This document shows positions 43,145-54,754 of a stretch of 64,000 bases of DNA, piece by piece. This DNA is from Dactylis glomerata. Its lineage: Eukaryota; Streptophyta; Magnoliopsida; Poales; Poaceae. The DNA lies in assembly GCA_007115705.1 (NCBI GenBank), contig QXEO01000243.1, forward strand, positions 1,784,239 through 1,848,238, read 5' to 3'. A program made the position numbers and the translations under genes. The notes beneath the pieces were generated by a model. It saw only the letters and a list, made by a program, of their open reading frames with translations, did not search any database and was not told where the DNA came from. The stretch's first letter is position 1. Each line of letters opens with the position of its first letter.

Positions 43145-44013
43145 TGTTCGCACACGAACACGTCACCGTGTACCTCCGACGTCGAGCGCGATACGCAGGA
43201 CACGTCGCCGGAGGAGGCTAGCCGGAAGCGCGATACGCAAGACAATCCGGCTAGCTCTTTTGAAGACCCGAAACCCCACACGCCCGGGAGAGACCCCGTC
43301 TGGGCGCACGGCGGTGATGGGCTGCCCTAGGTCGGTTCGCCCGCCCCTAGGACTTTGCAGATCGAAGCTCTCCAACACGAAGAACACCGACGAACGATGA
43401 GCAGAAAACAAGGGCGAGAGAGAAAAAATAGAGGTTTGTAGATTGGTTTTTGCGATTGTGTGTTGTTTTTCAATCGGCCGTCACCCCTCATGTATATAAG
43501 AGGCGGCTGGACTTCCCGTGCAAGAAGAAGGCTTGGATTCACATCCAAAACCCTAATTTGGGTCGAACTCGGATGGGTGGGTCCGAACTTTCCAAAACTG
43601 TTCGGTCAAAAACTTGCCTGTATCTTTCGGGTCTGTTTTGAGGTAGTAAACAATCTCAGATCAAAATTCCGTAATGAGAAAAGTTGTTCGTCTCGAAAAA
43701 ACAAAGAACTTTCATTTTTAGCACTTTCCCATCCGAGCTCATCTTAATCACTTAAATTAGGCCGAACCGTAAAAAGTTCGTCCAATTCGCGGAAGCAGTT
43801 TTGAATAACTATCTTACGCACCTAACCAGACATTTTAGCATATATGTCTGATTGAGTGCGTTTGACCTGGAGGTTGCATATTACTTTGGATCGCAATGAT
43901 CCAAAAAGCAAAGTTGTTCGTTTCGACGAGACGCACAACTTTCGTGTTCACAACTTTTTCATTTGAGGCCATATTAAGGTATCTTCTTTGTAAGCCAAAA
44001 ACGATTGTCAACA
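43145..44013 (-). repeat. 5' LTR of G3
   Basis: 869 bp, followed by target copy gcaac (44014-44018). On the minus strand the LTR is followed by CACTTTTTGGCGACTCCGCTGGGG, where TGGCGACTCCGCTGGGG (about 43121-43137) is the likely primer-binding site. Confidence 0.94.
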
Positions 44014-44018
44014 GCAAC

Positions 44019-45249
44019 TTGGTGTCTAGCTTGACTCATTTCTCTTGCAATACAACACGGTAGTGGAAAAACAGAAAAGTTAAAAAATGAAAAACATATG
44101 ATTCTCTTTGTGGAATGGCATTCAACCTATCATTACCTCATAATCTGAAAGTGCATGCTTCAAATTTTGAGCTCCATTACAGGTCTTCTGATGCCAATTT
44201 AAACCATTAAGTTCAACACTTGAACACAGACTTCCGCCAGAGCTTGATATGCATGATCTATGTTATATCTGAAGATCCCTAGAAGCCACCATGAGTAGAT
44301 GTCCTTCACTATTTCAGGCCAAACAACTCAATCACCCTTGTTATAATTAGAAGAAAAATATACCATCAATCTTAATTGTTCACCCTACCATCTCCAGGTG
44401 GCACCCGATCTCTCCAGAATTTCTACAACAGCAATTTGCAAGTGCAATGAAGAATTGAACATGTACGAGTTAATATTGACTCAACCATCATGATCTCTTG
44501 TATAATTATTCTCTTCATATAACTGAATCTGCTATCCATAAGAATCTTTGTTTCTATGTAGTTTGTTTAGGTGATCAACACCATGGCAAAACAACCTTAA
44601 CTGTGTACGAATTTGCAAACAAAACTAACACACCATATTCGTTTCTGGCCTCACTCACCTGCCCCCAGAAGACGAAAACACCTGTGGTGCGCACAGTCCA
44701 TTTCAGTTTTTTTTAACGATATCACAGGGGGAGGAGCCCCTACGATATTTAATTAAGAAGAATGGTGTGGAGGCAGTGGTGTCCGGGATTCGAACTTGCG
44801 CTCTGATGGATAGCACCACTGTGCTCCAACCACTGGACCGATGGTCCATCCACGTCCAGTTCAGTTTTGGTGTGGCTAGACTAACACAAGAGACAACGAA
44901 AATGATGGAACAAAACCAAGAGTAATTCACTAATTCAGATGAACATACGAACAAATCAGGTATTGTACAGAGCACCCGTTTACACCTACAAAAAAACAAC
45001 ATTGTTTCAGCTCTGAATTGATTTAGCTCTGAGCGAAGTGGTGGTTGTGGCCTTCTCCTAGCACCATGGGCCATGTCCATGCCAGCTTCCTCAAGACTCC
45101 ATCTCACCCGCACCACTGCATCCTTGCCTCGTGTTTCTGTAGAAGCACCGACCAGGCCCCGTCTCCGCCACCGCCGCCCCCAGCGCGATCCTCATGGTCT
45201 ACTTCAGCCCGCACTCATCCTTCAGCACTAAATATGACACATCGGCCTC
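44019..45249. other. Intergenic DNA with a SINE
   Basis: No gene seen. Apart from the SINE at 44707-44853 this is ordinary non-coding sequence; GC rises after 45050, with 'ccgccaccgccgccccc' near 45165. Confidence 0.5.
44707..44853 (-). mobile_element. tRNA-derived SINE
   Basis: About 147 bp, minus strand. An internal pol III B-box, GTTCGAATCCC (about 44792), with an A-box-like TGGTTGGAGCACAG upstream. The 3' part has the gctcctccccct block seen in grass SINEs and a run of T/A at the end. Flanked by imperfect 11-bp direct repeats: gtccatttcag (44696-44706) and gtccagttcag (44854-44864). It is not a tRNA gene, because no cloverleaf acceptor pairing is evident. Confidence 0.75.
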
Positions 45250-45699
45250 GCACCGGAGATGGCGCATCGACCTGGAACTGCGGAGGCGTGGGTGTCTGGA
45301 TGTCGGGGTGGAGCCGGGATGGGAAAAACTGGGCGGTATGTGGCCTGGCTGGCGGCGAGTAACAAGATCGAGCTGGTAATTTTTGGACAGCGAGATCTAC
45401 TTCGGCTTTGGGGAAAAACGGATAGGATGGGCGATGGCTCAACGCAGGTCAAAGACAAGCTGGTGAGCTTGTGCTGATGCCAGCCTCGCAAATCGGCGAG
45501 CTCGGGCCTCCACCTTCCCACTCCCAGCCTCCTGAGCACACAATACCTGTGTCGCCCGATACCATGGCACCCGTCCTCCTCCCCCATCCTCCTCTGTGGT
45601 GGTGAGGCGGTGGAACTGCTGGTGAATCAATGGGAGGATATGGCGAGACGGGGTGGGTGGGGTCAGCTTCGTCGTTCTTGATAAATTGGTCTCGCCGGA
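45250..45699. repeat. Segmental duplication, copy A (flank of element 4a)
   Basis: About 450 bp of non-element DNA, repeated at 54311-54754 with about 13 differences by eye (about 3%). In both places it runs straight into the same border of an Athila-like element. Minus and plus ORFs here have no family features. Confidence 0.85.
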
Positions 45700-47331
45700 T
45701 GATGGCGTATAGATTACACCCATTGGGAACCGCAAGAGGAAGGTATAATGAGCATAGCAGCAAGTCTTCCCTCAGTTGTGAAACCAAGGTTTATCGAACC
45801 AGTAGGACAAAGCCAAACTTCAGAAGGTGATGCCTGCTAGCTTCGCGACAGCTCCGGACAATTTATAAGGTGCCTCGTCCAGGGCTTTGCTTTGCACCAG
45901 CAGCAACGTGGAACCTGCACACAACACAACCAAGAACTTTGCTCCCAACTTACGATGAGGTTGTCAATCTCACCGATTTGCTGTAAATAAAGGATTGAGC
46001 GTATCGAGTGGTAAAAGGTAATAGTATGCGAGTAAAAGTAAACAGTGCGAGTAAAAGTAAACGGTATAGCAATGTAAAGGAAATTGGACCAGGGTCCACA
46101 GTTCACTAGTGGTGTCTCTCCATAAGATAAATAACAACATGCTGGGTAAATAAATTACAGTTGGGCAATTGATAGAGTAAAGATAATGTACATATGTCAT
46201 GAGGATCACTATGAGATTCACTCTGGGCATTACGACAAAATACATAGACCGTAATCCAACTGCAACTAAGACTAATAATCCACCCTCCGAATATCGTTCG
46301 AGCAAACATTGGGTATTAAGTTGCAAACAACGGATAATTGCATTAAGAAAAGTGTGTAAAGTAAACAAAGCAAATGTCCTTGGACACAAGAATGTTGTTT
46401 TGTCCCTAGTGGCAACAGCACATCTACAACCTTAGAGGTTTCTGTCACTCCCCCAGATTACTAGAGGCATGAACCCAACTATCGAGCATAAATACTCCCT
46501 CTTGGAGTCACTAGCATCTACTCGGCCAAGATATCTACTAGCAACGGAGAGCATGCAAGATCATAAATAACACAGAGATAACAAAAGATAATATTCAGCA
46601 CATCAACTTCACATAGTACCAATACTCATCGGATCCCAACAAACACAACATGTAGAATTACATAAACATGATCCTGATCATCTAGGGCAGCTCACAAGAT
46701 CTAAAGATGAAGCACATGATGGAGAATGCGACCATCTAGCTACTGCTATGGACCCATAGTCCAAGGTAGACTACTCACATATCACTCCGGAGACGACCAT
46801 GGTGGTGGAGAAGGCCTCCGGTAGGGATTCCCCTCTCTGGCAGGGTGCCGGGAAGAGCTCCTCAATCCTCCCGATCTCGCAACGACGACGGCGGCGGCTT
46901 GTAGTATGTTTCAAGGAAAAGCGATCCGTCCTTTAGGTTTTTCCCGTTGAGGGGAATATATAGGCGAAAGGGCAGCGTCAGGAGGTGGGCCAGCTGGCCT
47001 CACCCCCTGGTGGCGCGGGGCAGGGGTAGGCCGCGCCACCCTAGGGTGTGGCTGGCTCCTGGCCCCCCTCCGTCTCATCTTCGGTCTTCGTGAAGCTTCG
47101 GTAAAAATAGAAGGTTTGGCTTTTGTTTCGTCCAATTCCGAGAATATTTCCTGTGTAGCTTTTCTGAAACACAAAAATAGCAGAAAACACGGAACTGGCA
47201 CTGTGGCATCTCGTTAGTAGGTTAGTTCCGGAAAATGCATAAAACACCACGAAGTGTAACAAAACACAAAGCAAATGGTGTGTAAACAAGCATGGAGCAT
47301 CAAAAATTATAGATACGTTTGAGACGTATCA
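45700..47331 (-). repeat. 3' LTR of 4a
   Basis: 1632 bp. Next to it, 47332-47346 on the minus strand reads AAGCTTGGGAATGCT, the polypurine tract. By eye it is more similar to the 4b LTR (54755-56387) than to its own partner at 50866. Confidence 0.92.
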
Positions 47332-49149
47332 AGCATTCCCAAGCTTAACTCCTGCTCGTCCTCGAGTAGGTAAGTGATAACAAAAGAATAATTTTTGAGG
47401 TGACATGCACCATCACAATCTTGATCAACGATGTAAAGCATTGAGTGCTAGGATCAAAGAACTTAAAACATGGGCATAAGAGACATAATCTTGACAATAA
47501 AAACTTAGCAACCATGTTATAACATGAAAAGGAACACAAACGAAAGATCATGAGTAATGAAACAATGAAAGTCAAACATGTGTTCAAATCATATGGAAAA
47601 ACATATCAAGTGGTTTTCAGCTTGTCCTTCATGGAATAGCAAAACATAAATGCATATGACACCTTCAAGTTTAAGAGGGCAACTAGATACAAATAATTTA
47701 AGAACAGGCAAAACCATAATCATGAATCAATCAATGATAAACTTTGGGACTATGCACATTATACTCAGAATGGCAACTATGCTCTCTTAGACGGTGCATA
47801 AAGGTAGAAGGTGGAGACTCAACATAAAAGTAAAAGAAAGGCCATTCGCAGAGGAAAGCAGGGATTAAAAATCTGCTAGAGCTTTTCATTTGTAAAACAG
47901 AGAGATAAAAATTGGTTTTGAGAGGTAGTTGTTTTTGTCAACGACTGACAATGGGTTTCTTACTATCTCCCATGCAAAAATGAAGCAAGTTTTTGAGAGA
48001 GAGAGATTGGCACATTGGTGCTCTTTTATAAAGCTTGGCACTCCTTCCCACCTTTTTCCTTTCTTTTTTTTTCTTTTTTTCCTTTTTTTTCTTTTTGGAA
48101 TAAAACAATATCGAAGATAGAAAATCCGACCACTACGTCCTCATGAGCTGAAAACAGTGTCACAAAATGAGAAGTGTTTTGAAGGTTTTTTTGAAAGGTA
48201 GCACATGAAAATTTACTTGGAATGACTTACAAATACCATGTATAGGAATTTATAGTGGACACATTGGCAAACTTGGTTTTTGGGAGCTAGATGCACGAGT
48301 AGAACTCATACTCAGTACAAAATGAAGGCTAGCAAAAGACTGGGAGCGACCAACTAAGAGAGCAATAACAGTCATAATCATGCATAGCGACAAAACATCA
48401 TTAAAAGAAGCATAAAATGGCATCACAAGTCAAAAACCAAATGATCATAGAGGCTTATGGAGACTTGTTAGAGTCAAACATGTTGTAAGCATGCGCCAAG
48501 TCAACCCAAATAAAGCATCAAGGAGAAAACCAAATAAATGCTTCCATATAATAAAAACAACGCATGATTTTTTCAAAGGCTCATTAAGCAATCTCAGTCA
48601 TTTGAGACAAGTCATGCTACAGCAAAAATCACTAAGCATACTATCAAAATGACATCAAGCATGGCATGCAAAAGTCTAAGCCGCGGTCTAAACAAGCTCC
48701 TTTTTGTACCACTTTTTGCATGAAAGCGATCGAGAGGCAAACACAAATAGTGGCAGAAATCTGTCAAAACATAACAGCTGACAAAGGTCAATTTTTTCGA
48801 GAACCTTCTGTTGCTTAAATCGAAAAGTACAAACTAATGAAAGTTTGGATATAACCTTGGGCATATGCACCAGAAATTGCAGATCAAAAAGATATTCTGA
48901 GAATTTTCACGAATTTTTACGGTGCAGCGCAGAAATCTGTTTCAGGACAGCAACTTCCCCAAATCTTACCTCCCTGAAATTAGAGGTTCTTCTTGGCACA
49001 ACAACGAAATAAAAAGGATAAGGAGAGGTCATTACAGTAGTAATAACTTTCGACTCAAATAAAAGAAAAATTACTGAAAAGAAAACAATGGGTTATCTCC
49101 CAAGAGTGCTTTTCTTTAACGCCTTTGAGCTAGACGCAGAAAGTGCAAA
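47332..49149 (-). other. 4a non-coding interior
   Basis: Where pol would be expected there is 1.8 kb of AT-rich sequence with no ORF of interest. A T/C tract of about 40 bases lies near 48058-48100. The junction tttttgcatgaaa/gcgatcgag (about 48720) marks a deletion relative to 57775-58460 in 4b. Confidence 0.75.
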
Positions 49150-50679
49150 TCAAGCTATATGAAGCGATGAAGCATCAAGTTCATAATTCGCTCTAAGAAT
49201 AGAGTCAAAAAGTAATTTCTTCCTTCTTCTAGGGAAGTGTTCCATACCTTTCTTGAGTGGGAATTGATATTTAATGGTGCCTTCCTTCATATCAATGATG
49301 GCACCTATAGTTCGAAGAAAAGGTCTTCCCAAAATAATAGGACATAAAGCATTGCATTCAACATCCATAACAAGGAAATCAATGGGAATAAGGTTATTGT
49401 TAACCATAATAAGAACATCATTAATCCTTCCCAAAGGTTTCTTCTTAGCAACATCAGCAAGAGGAACATCAAAATAGCACTTTTCAAGCGGTGGTAAACC
49501 AAGCATGTCATAAATCTTTCTAGGCATAATAGAAATACTAGCACCTAGATCACATAAAGCATGGCAATCAAAACCATTAACATGCATATCAATGATGGGC
49601 TCCCAACCATCTTCTAACTTCTTGGGAATAGAAGCTTTTTGTTTCAACTTTTCCTCAACAGACTTGTTAAAAGCAGTTTGCTTACCGATGAAGTCCTTGA
49701 GCATGACCTCAAGATCGGAGGGCGCGCCCCTAGTGTTGTTGGAGGAATTACCATAAGAGTTACGATAACCATTACCATTGGTAGAAGGATACGGCCTATA
49801 ATTGTTGCTAGCAAAATTGTTCCTATAAGCACTATTGTTGAAATTATTATTTCTAATGAAGTTTACATCAACATGCTCTTCTTGAGCATTCAAAGAGGCC
49901 AAAGGAACATTATTAGGATCAATATGAGTTCTATCATTAGAAAGTATAAGCATAATAGCATCAATCTTATCACTCAAGGAAGAGGCTTCCTCAACAGAAT
50001 TTACCTTCTTACCTTGTGGATCTCTCTCGGTGTGCCACTCAGAATAATTTACCATCATGTTGTCGAGGAGCTTAGTTGCGGCGCCCAAGGTAAAGGACAT
50101 AAAAGTGCCTCCAGCGGCTGAATACAATAGATTTCTTTAAAAAAAAATCAGTCCTGCATAAAAGGCTTGGATAATCATCCAAGTAGTCAGTCCATGAGTG
50201 GGACAATTCTCTATCATAGATTTCATTCTTTCCCAAGCTTAAGCAACATGTTTATTATCAAACTGTCTAAACTTCATGATATCACTATGCAAAGCTATAA
50301 TCTTAGCAGGAGGATAGTATTTTCCAATAAAAGCATCCTTACACTTATCCCAAGAATCAATACTATTTCTAGGCAAAGATAGTAACCAATCCTTAGCTCT
50401 TCCTCTTAAAGAGAAAGGAAACAACTTAAGCTTAATAATATTACCATCTACATCCTTATACTTTCGCATCTCACATAGCTCAACAAAATTGTTGAGATGA
50501 GCTGCAGCATCATCAGAACTGCCACCGGAAAATTGCTCTGCCATAACAAGATTCAACAAATCAGGTTTGATCTCATAAAAATTTGCCTCAGGAGCAGGTG
50601 GCGCAATAGGAGTGCAGATAAAATCATTATTTTTTGTGCTAATAAAATCACACAACTTGGTGTTCTCAGGAATACCCAT
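49150..50679 (-). pseudogene. 4a gag-protease with two stops
   Basis: One frame of 510 codons. Gag capsid region (LFPFSLRGRAKDWLLSLP), an Asn/Tyr-rich linker (about 49850-49740), then aspartic protease (CDLGASISIMP, about 49530; ILGRPFLRTIGAI, about 49330), ending TGA 49150. Stops: TAA 50239-50241, where 4b has CAA; and TAA 50137-50139, where 4b has TCA. There is no frameshift. Confidence 0.88.
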
Positions 50680-50836
50680 TCTAGCAGAACTAAAAGCAAG
50701 CAAGTAAAAGCAACTATAAAGGAAGCTAATTTTTTATGTTTTTGATAAAACAATGCAAGCAAAAATAAAGTAAAGCAAAACAAAAACAAAGTAAACGATT
50801 GAGCGTGAGAGGCTCCCCTTGCAGAAATCTTCTTTC

Positions 50837-50854
50837 TCCCCGGCAACGGCGCCA
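50837..50854 (-). other. 4a primer-binding site
   Basis: Minus strand TGGCGCCGTTGCCGGGGA, complementary to the 3' end of plant tRNA-Asp, as in Athila-type elements; 11 bases from the LTR. Confidence 0.88.
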
Positions 50855-50865
50855 GAAAAATTGCT

Positions 50866-52497
50866 TGATGGCGTATAGATTACACCCATTGGGAACCCCA
50901 AGAGAAGGTATGATGAGCACAGCAGCAAGTCTTCCCTCAGTTGTGAAACCAAGGTTTATCGAACCAGTAGGAGAAAGCTAAACTTCAAAAGGTGATGCCT
51001 GCTAACTTCGCGATAGCTCCGGCCAATTTATAAGGCGCCTCGTCTAGGGCTGTACTTTGCACCAGCAGCAATGTGGAACCTGCACACAACACAACCAAGA
51101 ACTTTGCTCCCAACTTATGATGAGATTGTCAATCTCACCGGTTTGCTGTAAACAAAGGATTGAGCGCATCGAGTGGTAAAAGGTAATAGTATGCAAGTAA
51201 AAGTAAACAGTGCGATTAAAAGTAAACGGTATAGCAATGTAAAGGAAATTGGACCGGGGTCCACAGTTCACTAGTGGTGTCTCTCCATAAGATAAATAAC
51301 AACGTGCTGGGTAAATAAATTACAGTTGGGCAATTGATAGAGTAAAGATAACGTACATATGTCATGAGGATCAGTATGAGATTCACTCTGGGCATTACGA
51401 CAAAATACATAGACCGTAATCCAACTGCATCTATGACTAATAATCCACCCTCTGAATGTCATCCGAGCAAATATTGGGTATTAAGTTGCGAACAACGGAT
51501 AATTGCATTAAGCAAAATGCGTAAAGTAAACAAAGCAAATGTCCTTGGACACAAGAATGTTGTTTTGTCCCTAGTGGCAACAACACATCTACAACCTTAG
51601 AGGTTTCTGTCACTCCCCTAGATTACTAGAGGCATAAACCCAACTATCGAGCATAAATACTCCCTCTTGGAGTCACTAGCATCTACTCAGCCAAGATATC
51701 TACTAGCAACGGAGAGCATGCAAGATCATAAATAACATAGAGATAACAAAAGATAATATTCAGCACATCAACTTAACATAGTACCAATACTCATCGGATC
51801 CCAACAAACACAACATGTAGAATTACATAAAGATGATCCTGATCATCTAGGGCAGCTCACAAAATCTAAACATGAAGCATATGGTGGAGAAGATGACCAT
51901 CTAGCTATTGATATGGACCTGTAGTCCAAGGTAGACTACTCACACATCACTCCGGAGGCGACCATGGTGGTGGAGAAGGCCTCCGGCAAGGATTCCCCTC
52001 TCCGGCAGGGTGCCGGGAAGAGCTCCTGGATCCTCCCGATCTCGCGACGATGACGGCGGCGGCTTGCAGTATGTTTCGAGGAAAAGCGATCTGTCCTTTA
52101 GATTTTTTCCGTCAAGGGGAATATATAGGCGAAAGGGCAGCGTCAGGAGGTGGGCCAGCTGGTCTCACCCCCTAGTGGCGCGAGCCAGGGGTAGGCCGCG
52201 CCACCCTAGGGTGTGGCTGGCTCCTGGCCCCCCTCCGTCTCATCTTCGGTCTTCGTGAAGCTTTGGTAAAAATAGAAGGTTTGGCTTTTGTTTTGTCCAA
52301 TTCCGAGAATATTTCCTGTGTAGCTTTTCTGAAACACAAAAACAGCAGAAAACAGGGAACTGTCACAGTGGCATCTCGTTAGTAGGTTAGTTTTGGAAAA
52401 TGCATAAAAACGCCACGAAGTGTAACAAAACACAAATCAAATGGTGTGTAAACAAGCATGGAGCATCAAAAATTATAGATACGTTTGAGACGTATCA
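50866..52497 (-). repeat. 5' LTR of 4a
   Basis: 1632 bp, partner of 45700-47331. Ends gagacgtatca, followed by ccggc. Confidence 0.92.
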
Positions 52498-52861
52498 CCG
52501 GCGAATTTTGGTCAACAGGAGAACAGGAGAACTCGTTAGGAGAGTCGGCAGTAGGACGAAAAGGATAATTGAACCGGTAGGTTCACTTCGCGGTGGAAGT
52601 TCCTGTAAATACTTCGAACATTAAGGGTAATATTGTAGCGACGTACCTACCGACGGATTGCAATATTATTAGTAGAGATTTTCATTCAATTTTAGTTGTG
52701 TATATATCTCATTTTGCAATACAAACAATCAAAACTACTAATCCCCAACGCAATAATGTTCTCTTAAAATGAAAAATAACCCTAGAACATGCACTAATAT
52801 CCAGGATGTGGCCATGATCCACCATACACAACAATTATGGCGAAGGTCGTGTGTGTTCCAA
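52498..52861. other. Intergenic, right flank of 4a
   Basis: No gene or element border recognised in this stretch up to the Harbinger-like element. Confidence 0.5.
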
Positions 52862-52864
52862 TAA

Positions 52865-53650
52865 GAGCAACTCTAGCAGACCCCCTCCCCCATTCTGCCC
52901 CGACCTGCAAAATAACCGCTATTTTGTGGGTTCGGGCTGAAAAATCGCGCGGAACAGACTCCCCATCCGGCATCGACCTGCAAAAATATTTGGGGGTGCC
53001 CCCATCCCGAGCCTCGCGACCTATACTAGTGGGGGTCGAAAGGGCCAAACCGAGTCTGACCCCCATCAGTGCGAGGCGTTGCACAAAGGAAGTTTCAGCT
53101 TCAACTGCCACTGAACCGCCGCGGGAGTCGCCGGAATCCGGCCAACATTCGTCGGAGTTCACAAATTCCGACTGAAATTGAACGCAAAATCAAAGAGGCC
53201 AAAGCACGCCGGTTGTATTCCACCACTTGACCAGGGCGCCGGCGAGCCCCTGGCCGAAGCGGAGCACGGGCATGGCGTGCAGAGGAGGCACGACGGCAGG
53301 CGGCGGTCCAGCAGTGGGCGCGGCCAGGCATGAGAGCGGGGCGCGCGACCAGGCATGGGAGCGGACCTGGTTGCGGCGATAGGGGGCGGTCCAGAGGCGG
53401 GCGGGCCACGCAGCGGCGGTGGTCGGGCGGAGGGGCAGGGCGCGGAGCATTGCGTGGTCGTGGTCTGGGAAGAAGATGAAGAAAAGAAAGGAAAAATAAA
53501 AAGGAGGAATATTCCTAGAATATGCTATTATAGGGTTTTCTTTTGCGGATCTGTTCTGCGTGATGCATCTTTGACCTATATATCCCGTTTGCAGATCGAT
53601 CTGAACTCCATTTTTTAGGTTTACAGATAGGGGGTCTGCTAGAGTTTCTC
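52865..53650. mobile_element. Non-autonomous PIF/Harbinger-like DNA transposon
   Basis: 786 bp. Terminal inverted repeats of about 22 bp with one mismatch: gagcaactctagcagacccc at the left and the reverse complement of gagaaactctagcagacccc at the right. Flanked by 3-bp TAA duplications (52862-52864 and 53651-53653), typical of Harbinger. No transposase. The middle (about 53200-53470) is GC-rich and could hold captured DNA, but nothing is recognisable. Confidence 0.8.
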
Positions 53651-53857
53651 TAAGGAGGGGAAGATAAGATGCAAGTATATGATTTCCACGACGATACGAT
53701 GAAAGGTAAAATGATGTGAATTTGAAGTGATAAGCTAACATAAGTGAGAACATGCAACATTTTGTGTGTCCACTCGAAGTGATTGCAACTCGAGCTTGCA
53801 TGGGATCAACTACATACTAGGTTGATGTCTTGTTTGCCACACTGATGGCGCGGTATT
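53651..53857. other. Spacer between the DNA element and the LTR fragment
   Basis: Short AT-rich sequence, nothing recognised. Confidence 0.5.
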
Positions 53858-54312
53858 GATGGTGCTAGAAAACTTGATTGCATTTGTTGATGAAGTAAAA
53901 TGGCTGACCAGTTGGAAACCCCAAGAGAAGGTTTGATGAATATAGCAACAAGTTTTCTCTCAGTAAGAAACCAAGGTTATCAATCCAGTAGGAAAAAGCC
54001 AAACTCAAGAAGGTGATGCTTGCTAGCCTAGTGACACTCCAACAAGGGCGCCGTTAACGATATCTTGTTAGCGCGTCTTCAACTAGTAGCAACGTGGAAC
54101 CTGCACACAACACAACCAAATACTTTGTTCCCAACTTACGATGAGGTTGTCAATCTCACCGGTTTGCTGTAAACAAAGGAATGAGCGTATCGAGTGGAAA
54201 GCAATAGTAGTATGCGAGTAAAGTAAACAGTGCGAGTAAAGTAAACAGGTGATAGCAATATAATGGAAATAGGACTGGGGTCCACAGTTCACAAGTGGTG
54301 TCTCTCCATAAG
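53858..54312 (-). mobile_element. 4d: LTR fragment, divergent Athila-like family
   Basis: Aligns with the first part of the 4a LTR (blocks aaccaaggtt, cacaacacaacca, gtctctccataagat) but is clearly more divergent, and starts tgatggtgctag. It ends abruptly at 'ctccataagat', where the duplicated segment (copy B) begins. Confidence 0.78.
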
Positions 54313-54754
54313 ATGGCGCATCGACCTGGAACTGCGGAGGCGTGGGTGTCTGGATGTCGGGGTGGAGCCGGGATGGGAAAAACTGGGCGGTATGTGGCCT
54401 GGCTGGCGTCGAGTAACAAGATCGAGCTGGTAATTTTTGGACAGCGAGATCTAATTTGGCTTTGGGGAAAAAACGGATAGGATGGGCGATGGCTCAACGC
54501 AGGTCAAAGACAAGCTGGTGAGCTTGTGCTGATGCCAGCCTCGCGAATCGGAGAGCTCAGGCCTCCACCTTCCCACTCACAGCCTCCTGAGCACACAATA
54601 CCTGTGTCGCCCGATACCATGGCACCCGTCCTCCTCCCCCATCCTCCTATGTGGTGGTGAGGCTGTGGAACTGCTGGTGAATCAATGGGAGGATATGGCG
54701 AGACAGAGTGGGCGGGGTCAGCTTCGTCGTTCTTGATAAATTGGTCTCGCCGGA
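54311..54754. repeat. Segmental duplication, copy B (flank of element 4b)
   Basis: Copy of 45250-45699. The junction with 4d lies in the shared bases 'agat' (4d continues agataaat in the other LTRs; copy A reads agatggcg), i.e. a 4-base microhomology joint. Confidence 0.85.

Larger units (their letters stand above)
26642..44013 (-). mobile_element. G3: Gypsy LTR retrotransposon, split by R2
   Basis: LTRs of 869 bp (tgttcgcacacg...ttgtcaaca), TSD gcaac (26637-26641 and 44014-44018). Minus orientation: 5' LTR 43145-44013, gag, protease, RT, integrase, 3' LTR 26642-27510. R2 is inserted between the parts of the protease ORF; without R2 and its 5-bp duplication G3 is about 8.25 kb. LTRs differ at about 23 of 869 bases by eye (2.6%, about 1 million years). 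Coding is heavily broken and the RNase H region is missing. A different family from R1 and R2. Confidence 0.95.
45700..52497 (-). mobile_element. 4a: Athila-like LTR retrotransposon, gag-protease only
   Basis: 6798 bp, minus orientation. LTRs of 1632 bp (tgatggcg...gacgtatca on the plus strand). Flanks ccgga (45695-45699) and ccggc (52498-52502) fit a target duplication with one change. PBS matches tRNA-Asp. The interior (3.5 kb) codes only for gag-protease; no RT, RNase H or integrase can be seen, so it depended on another element. Compared with 4b it lacks about 690 bp near 48720. Confidence 0.9.

Noticed and set aside
44760..44850. tRNA gene because of GTTCGAATCCC
   Set aside because: No acceptor or anticodon stem pairing; SINE structure and flanking repeats explain the motif.
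46199..46435. Short ORFs repeated in each Athila-like LTR
   Set aside because: They recur because the LTR recurs; no codon-like conservation or domain.
48058..48100. Long T/C tract as a polypurine tract of 4a
   Set aside because: Not adjacent to an LTR; the real tract is at 47332-47346.
49639..50121. 160-codon plus-strand ORF (also 59381-59863)
   Set aside because: Shadow of the minus-strand gag-protease; conserved only because the copies are duplicates.
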